Source: Bog-756 sp052326605
GTDB lineage: Bacteria; Actinomycetota; Acidimicrobiia; Acidimicrobiales; RAAP-2
DNA: 64,000 nt
Direction: 5' to 3'
Assembly (NCBI GenBank): GCA_052326605.1
Contig: JBKQMB010000033.1
Span: 1 to 64,000 of the forward strand
In this document: positions 59,607-64,000 of the stretch, piece by piece
Layout: every line of letters starts with the position of its first letter
Numbering within the stretch: the first letter of the stretch is position 1
Made by a program: the position numbers and the translations under genes
The notes under the pieces: generated by a model
The model's input: only the letters and a program-made list of their open reading frames with translations
Database searches by the model: none
Told to the model about the DNA's origin: nothing

Positions 59607-61333
59607 CAGCCGCCCTCCTCCACCATCTCGATCGCGTGCACCGGGCACTGCTCGAAGCACGTCCCGCAGCCGGTACAACAGTCGTAGTCGAACCGGTAGC
59701 GGTGCCCGACGCCGAGCTTGATCACCGCGTCCTCGGGGCACGCCCCGAGGCAGCCGTCGCACTCGAAGCAGTTACCGCACGACAGGCACCGCCCCGCCTC
59801 GTAGCTCGCCTCCTCGACCGACAGACCGCCGAGTACCTCGGCGAAGTCGGCGACCCGCTCGTCGGGCGGGAGCTCGGGCTGGTGGCGGCCCGCCGCGTCG
59901 CCGAAATACCAGAGATGCAACAGGTCGAACGTCGCCGCCTCGTGCTTCGGCGCACTCGGTGTCGTGGCGCCCCGTAGCCACGCGTCGATGTGCCGGGCGG
60001 CCTTCTTGCCGTGTCCGACCCCGACGGTCACCGTGCGCTCGGCCGGCACCATGTCCCCGCCGGCAAACACACCAGGGCATCCGGTCATCATCGAGCTCGC
60101 CACCACCACGGTGCCGTCCGGGGTGAACTCCACCCCCGGCACGGCCCTCAGGAAGGCAGTATCGGTCTCCTGGCCGAGGGCGAGGATCACGGTGTCGGCG
60201 GCGAGCTCCTCGAAGCGCCCGGTGGGCCGGGGAAAGCCGTTCTCGTCCAGCTCCATCGCCTCGACCGTCAGCGTCGGGCCGTCGAAGGCGGTGATCGTCC
60301 GGAGCCAGTTGATACGCACCCCCTCCCGCTCGGCGTCCTCGGCCTCCTCCTCGTGGGCTGGCATCTGGGCGCGCGTGCGGCGGTAGACGATGAGCGCGTC
60401 GTCAGCGCCCAGCCGCCGGGCGGTCCGGGCGGCGTCCATCGCCGTGTCGCCTCCGCCGTAGACCGCGACGCGCCTGCCGATCACCGGCCGATCGCCTGAG
60501 GCGACGCTGCGCAGGAACGACACCGCGTCGACGATCCGCCCGGCATCCCGGGCCGGGATGTCGACCCGCTTGGACAGATGAGCGCCCACCGCCACGAAGA
60601 CGGCGTCGAAGCCGCCCTCACGGCGCTCAGCGGCGAGGTCCTCGACCCGGTGTCCGCCGGTGATCCGCACACCGAGCGCCTGGATCCGCTGCAGCTCGGC
60701 GCCGAGCACCTCACGAGGCAGCCGATAGGCCGGGATGCCGTAGCGCATCATCCCACCCGGCTCGTCGCCGGCGTCGCGGATCTCGACCTCGTGGCCGCGC
60801 CGGGCCAGGTGGTAGGCGGCGGACAGCCCGCTCGGCCCGGCACCGACGACCAGCACCCGCTTGCCGCTACGGGCCGGTGGCGGAGGCAGCACCCAACCCC
60901 GCTCCACAGCGAGGTCGCCGAGGAAGCGCTCGACCGCGTGGATCGAGACCGCGCTGTCGAGCTCGGCTCGATTGCAGCTGGTCTCGCAGGGGTGATAGCA
61001 GATCCGACCGTGGATCGCCGGCAACGGATTGTCGGCGACGAGCGCACGCCACGCCTGCTCATGGTGGCCGGCCTCGACGTGCCCCAACCAGGCCTGGATG
61101 TTCTCACCGGCCGGACACGCGGCGTTGCACGGAGGCAGCAGGTCGACGTAGACGGGACGGCGACTCCGAACGGGTCCGGCCCGGGAGCGCCCGTCCGACA
61201 GGTCGGGCAGCGGCGTGATATCTCGCGGGATCACGTGGTCGGCCCCCGCCGGCAGCCGGGCCGCTCCGGCCGGCGGCTCTGGACCGACCCCCGAGGCTGC
61301 CGGAACCCCCATCGGGTCAGGGCCCACGCCCAC
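59606..61333 (-). CDS. GltD-like NAD(P)H flavoprotein with C-terminal ferredoxin domain
   Basis: A 575-aa protein. The N-terminal helical Fe-S region (NAACPAGENIQAWL, ICYHPCETSCNRAE) is followed by the FAD site VVGAGPSGLSAAYHLARRGHEVEI (blocks GAGPSGLSAAYHLA), YGIPAYRLPREVL, and a pyridine-nucleotide site YGGGDTAMDAARTARRLGA. Near 530-575 are two 4Fe-4S sets (CDGCLGACPEDAV and CTGCGTCFEQCPVHAI). It should move electrons between NAD(P)H and ferredoxin for the PFOR. The start is uncertain: GTG 61333, ATG 61312 or later. First gene of the three-gene operon. Confidence 0.9.
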   Translation of the reverse strand: MGVGPDPMGVPAASGVGPEPPAGAARLPAGADHVIPRDITPLPDLSDGRSRAGPVRSRRPVYVDLLPPCNAACPAGENIQAWLGHVEAGHHEQAWRALVADNPLPAIHGRICYHPCETSCNRAELDSAVSIHAVERFLGDLAVERGWVLPPPPARSGKRVLVVGAGPSGLSAAYHLARRGHEVEIRDAGDEPGGMMRYGIPAYRLPREVLGAELQRIQALGVRITGGHRVEDLAAERREGGFDAVFVAVGAHLSKRVDIPARDAGRIVDAVSFLRSVASGDRPVIGRRVAVYGGGDTAMDAARTARRLGADDALIVYRRTRAQMPAHEEEAEDAEREGVRINWLRTITAFDGPTLTVEAMELDENGFPRPTGRFEELAADTVILALGQETDTAFLRAVPGVEFTPDGTVVVASSMMTGCPGVFAGGDMVPAERTVTVGVGHGKKAARHIDAWLRGATTPSAPKHEAATFDLLHLWYFGDAAGRHQPELPPDERVADFAEVLGGLSVEEASYEAGRCLSCGNCFECDGCLGACPEDAVIKLGVGHRYRFDYDCCTGCGTCFEQCPVHAIEMVEEGG

Positions 61334-61359
61334 CGCGCGGGAGTCCGACGCCTGCCGCT

Positions 61360-61746
61360 AGACGGCGTAGACCTCGAGGATGTAGCAGAGCCCGGAGTGG
61401 CGGGTGGCGAACCTAGCGGCCTCGATCGCCCCCAGTGCGCTGCCCTAAACGGCCCTCGCGACAGAAAAGGCACCGGCCTCTCGCCGAGAGGCACGACACA
61501 AGCACCCAGTCGCCGGCCGAGAGCGTGGTCACCCCGGCGCCGACCTGTTCGACCGTGCCGACCGCCAGGTGGCCGAGAGTTCGCACCTCGGTCACCTCGG
61601 GGGTCACGCTTCAAGATGTGCAGGTCGGTGCCGCAGGGCGTGGTCGTGTCGACCCGCACGACAGCGTCGGTGTTCTCCGCTATCGATGGGCCTGGCGCTT
61701 CCTCCCACGATTTCGTGCGTGGGTCGTGGTATGCGAATGCCGTCAT
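61360..61746 (-). pseudogene. zinc alcohol dehydrogenase, frameshifted and deleted remnant
   Basis: From the ATG at 61746 it reads MTAFAYHDPRTKSWEEAPGP and VVRVDTTTPCGTDLHILK, the N-terminus of a medium-chain dehydrogenase. The frame then shifts to EVTEVRTLGHLAVGTVEQVGAGV and DWVLVSCLSARGRCLFCREG. It jumps to IEAARFATRHSGLCYILEVYAV, near the end of the enzyme. The nucleotide-binding domain is missing. It lies directly before the PFOR operon. Confidence 0.75.
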
Positions 61747-62028
61747 GGGTGGACTCCTCCGGGCGACAGCTGCCTCCAACGTGCCTTACCTCAGCATGCC
61801 TTTGCGCCCGGCCGAGGCGTTAGGGCCGAATGTCATTTTTCTCGTGCCCGCACCGTTCCCTGGTCAACGACCACCCGACGCCACGACTTCCTCCACCGAT
61901 CTGACCGGCGTGCCTGCCGATGCTCGGGTCGGAGCGTTCCCCGCGCAACTCATTCGCCGGTGACGGAGGGCCGATGTGACGAAAACTGTCGCATTGCCCG
62001 AAATGCTGCGGCCGGGAATACTGTCCGC

Positions 62029-62760
62029 ATGCCCAATTCCTCGCCGTGGTCCGAAGCTGCCGACGCGCTCATCGAGGCGCTGAGCCTCACGACGCCCCCG
62101 ATAGCCATCACCTTCTCCCAGTCTGCTCCCGACGGTGTTTCGCCGTTCGACGCTCCGATGCCGGAACCAACTCCCGATGGCCGAACCGGTCGGGTCCCGG
62201 CAGGGTGCGTGTTCTGGACCAAAGCGCTCGACCGGACGTTCTCCACCGTCGCCGCCGACCATGGCAACTGCAGCGTCGGAAGCCTGACGCATGGGTTCGC
62301 CACCCTCGAGGAGGTCGCCGGCCACTCGGATGTGGCGGCCCTGGTGGAGTCAGGCTGGGTGACCATGGACATGGTCCCCGACATCCCTGTCATCGCCGAC
62401 CGGCCCGAGGTCGTGACCTACGGGCCACTGACAGAAGCACCCGTGGATCCGGACGTCGTCATGATCCGGGTCAACGCCAAGCAGCTCATGGTGCTGAGTG
62501 ACGCGCTTCCCGGTCTTCGCATCGACGGCAAGCCCCAGTGCCACATCGTCGCGGTAGCCAAGCAAGAGAGGGAAGTGGCCGTGAGCGTCGGCTGCATGCT
62601 CAGTCGCACTCGCACCGCCATGCCCAAGACCGATATGACGTGTGCCATCCCGGCAAGCCGCCTGCACGACGTGGTCCGCCGAATTCAGGCGACCGCGGCA
62701 ACCGACGCCATCGTGGCCTCCTATGCCGCGGAGGATGCCCGCCGATTCATTGCTCGGTAG
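62029..62760 (+). CDS. DUF169 protein
   Basis: A 243-aa protein from the ATG at 62029. PPIAITFSQSAPDGV, AGCVFWTKALDRTFSTVAADHGNCSVGSLTHGF (blocks GCVFWTKAL and HGNCSVGSLTHG) and VSVGCMLSRTRTAMPKTDMTCAIPASRL match DUF169, which has conserved Cys in such blocks and may bind a metal or cofactor. Function unknown, sometimes found near anaerobic or Fe-S genes. The longer upstream frame is antisense to the dehydrogenase remnant and is not used. Confidence 0.85.
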   Translation: MPNSSPWSEAADALIEALSLTTPPIAITFSQSAPDGVSPFDAPMPEPTPDGRTGRVPAGCVFWTKALDRTFSTVAADHGNCSVGSLTHGFATLEEVAGHSDVAALVESGWVTMDMVPDIPVIADRPEVVTYGPLTEAPVDPDVVMIRVNAKQLMVLSDALPGLRIDGKPQCHIVAVAKQEREVAVSVGCMLSRTRTAMPKTDMTCAIPASRLHDVVRRIQATAATDAIVASYAAEDARRFIAR

Positions 62761-62788
62761 GATGTGCCGCTTGGCTGCGTCGCCGGGG

Positions 62789-63445
62789 CTACTTCTTGGC
62801 CGCTTCGTAGTAGGGATTAGTTCCGGCCGCGTGATCGGTGACGTCGATGACCCGAGTGATCTCGATGACCGACTCGCTGAGGGCGACTTCGATCCCTTGG
62901 CTCAAGGTCACCGCCGCCATGCCGCAACCCGCGCATCCACCGCTCAAGCGGAGATAGGCGGCGTCACCCTCCACCGCGACAAGATCGGCCCGACCGCCGT
63001 GCGCCGCAATGCTCGGGTTGATCTGTAGTTCGAGGACCTGTATGACCCGCTGCGCCACGTCCCCGCTGAGGTCCACCGGTGGCCCGGCCATCCCCGGGCT
63101 TGCACCGGCGGGGCGGGGCGGCTGGTTTGGGTTCTGGATGACCATGCCGCCCTGGTCTGCATCGCGGTTGACGTCGAGGACCGACCCCCGTATTCGGGCG
63201 ATGCTGTCGGCCGGAACCACGAGCGCAAGCCCACCACGTTCGTCGGACCAGTCATCGGGTCTGGCATCGCCAACCGCCTGGAAGTACATGTCGTAGGTGT
63301 AGGCGTTTCCGCTCGTGCCGGTGACCTCGACCCAGAGGGCCAGCGACTCCCCTCCGTCCTCGCCGGACCGCAATTCCAGCACCATCTCCAGCGCCGCGTC
63401 GGCCGCATGCAGGACGGCCACGCTAGGGGAATCGGTGTCGGTCAT
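62789..63445 (-). CDS. NfuA-like Fe-S cluster carrier
   Basis: A 218-aa protein from the ATG at 63445. The first 100 residues form a degenerate A-type (HesB/IscA-like) domain (LALWVEVTGTSGNAYTYDMYF, DVNRDADQGGMVIQNPN). Residues 126-200 are a Nfu domain with VIQVLELQINPSIAAHGG and the cluster-binding C171 and C174 in GGCAGCGMA. It carries 4Fe-4S clusters to target enzymes; the PFOR and GltD-like proteins nearby are plausible clients. Confidence 0.9.
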   Translation of the reverse strand: MTDTDSPSVAVLHAADAALEMVLELRSGEDGGESLALWVEVTGTSGNAYTYDMYFQAVGDARPDDWSDERGGLALVVPADSIARIRGSVLDVNRDADQGGMVIQNPNQPPRPAGASPGMAGPPVDLSGDVAQRVIQVLELQINPSIAAHGGRADLVAVEGDAAYLRLSGGCAGCGMAAVTLSQGIEVALSESVIEITRVIDVTDHAAGTNPYYEAAKK

Positions 63446-63489
63446 GGCGTCTCGTCTCAACCTTGGTGGTTTCCGACCATCATAGGGGA

Positions 63490-64000
63490 GTGCCCCGGAT
63501 CCTGTTGCTACTGCCCACTGCCACCTACCGGGCCCCGGACTTCGTTGCCGCTGCCGCTGGCCTGGGGGTCGACGTCGTGGTCGGATCCGAACATCGTCAG
63601 GCCTTGTCCGGCTCCATGGGTGACCGGGTCGTAGTGGTGCCCCTGGCCGACGTCGACGCCGCGGTGGGCGCCATCGTGGCGTTGCATCGTCGGAGCCCGC
63701 TCGATGCGGTGTTGGCCGTCGACGACCAGGGCGTGGTGATCGCATCTGCTGCGGCCGCGTGCCTGGGATTACGTCACAATCCGCCCGACGCGGTCGCCGC
63801 CACGCGGGACAAGGCGATCATGCGTGAGCGCCTCGGGGCCGCCTCGCTACCCCAACCCACCTACCGAATCGTCTCCCCCGGTTCCGAGGTCGCCTCGGCC
63901 GCAGCGGAGATCGGGTATCCGTGCGTGGTCAAGCCGGTGTCCCGGTCGGCCAGCCAAGGGGTCATCCGGGTCGACGACGCGATCCAGGCCGACGCGGCCG
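63490..64000 (+). CDS. ATP-grasp enzyme, N-terminal part (runs off the window)
   Basis: The frame from the GTG at 63490 is open to the last base (170 codons). ILLLLPTATYRAPDFVAAAAG is the first beta strand region; AATRDKAIMRERL and IGYPCVVKPVSRSASQGVIRV are the ATP-grasp lysine strands (as in carbamoyl-phosphate synthase and biotin carboxylase-like ligases). Type and substrate cannot be decided without the C-terminus. Divergent from the NfuA gene, with 44 nt between starts. Confidence 0.8.
   Translation, partial: MPRILLLLPTATYRAPDFVAAAAGLGVDVVVGSEHRQALSGSMGDRVVVVPLADVDAAVGAIVALHRRSPLDAVLAVDDQGVVIASAAAACLGLRHNPPDAVAATRDKAIMRERLGAASLPQPTYRIVSPGSEVASAAAEIGYPCVVKPVSRSASQGVIRVDDAIQADAA

Noticed and set aside
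1..64000. CRISPR arrays, rRNA genes, prophage structural genes, replication origins
   Set aside because: I looked for regularly spaced repeats, conserved rRNA strings, capsid or tail genes, and dnaA-box clusters, and saw none.

Overview
The window is high-GC DNA, dense in short overlapping operons, from an actinobacterium. The class Acidimicrobiia is the best guess. It rests on a secreted GH43-like protein carrying GYW(L/F)V-type repeats that I associate with that class, two F420-type luciferase-like oxidoreductases, MurT-GatD, DUF2254 and acyl-reductase/HAD lipid genes. This is a judgement from protein character; there is no rRNA in the window to confirm it.

Positions 1 to about 15.65 kb are accessory DNA accreted at a tRNA gene. 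An intact tRNA-Val(CAC) lies on the minus strand at 15611..15684. Its 3' half, as a 43-bp exact direct repeat, occurs at 15610..15652 and again at 6561..6603. Immediately left of each copy is a tyrosine integrase on the minus strand, converging with a small MerR/Xis-type excisionase on the plus strand. I read this as two related integrative elements in tandem. Element 2 (6561..15652, about 9.05 kb) is complete. It carries a DUF1778-GNAT toxin-antitoxin pair and a run of single-gene modules (DUF1905/YdeI, DUF1801, SRPBCC, VOC, RibD/DHFR-like) with a recurrent intergenic motif. Element 1 starts at 6561 and runs left, apparently past the window edge. On its side lie an ABC exporter, an ArsR-SRPBCC pair, another DHFR-like gene and the end of an IS3-family insertion sequence.

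From 15.7 kb the DNA looks chromosomal. 15.8-18.9 kb: amidase, two-domain VOC protein, membrane protein. 19.0-26.0 kb: a divergent TetR gene and a four-gene, overlap-coupled lipid-type operon (acyl reductase-HAD fusion, zinc alcohol dehydrogenase, LarA-like protein, PlsC acyltransferase). 26.0-30.3 kb: an MMPL transporter remnant, then GatD, MurT and a HAD-PlsC fusion. 30.5-38.2 kb: LysR, GNAT, YqgE, TetR-MFS with a perfect palindromic operator, MscL, and a nitroreductase/LLM operon. 38.2-44 kb: Prx5-like peroxiredoxin, DUF2254, and a five-gene operon (50-aa ORF, APH-like kinase, AttH/CrtC-like protein, thioesterase, LLM). 44.1-52.9 kb: cell-surface genes (GH43, GT-C transferase, LCP protein, and an amidase_3 with a damaged zinc site). 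53.5-64 kb: dienelactone hydrolase, an operon of GltD-like flavoprotein, pyruvate:ferredoxin oxidoreductase and DHOD-like protein, a decayed alcohol dehydrogenase, DUF169, NfuA-like, and the start of an ATP-grasp gene.

The two most interesting units are the tandem tRNA-Val elements, whose related integrases face differently written arm sites with the same spacing, and the TetR-controlled lipid operon with a LarA-type racemase homologue of unknown substrate.
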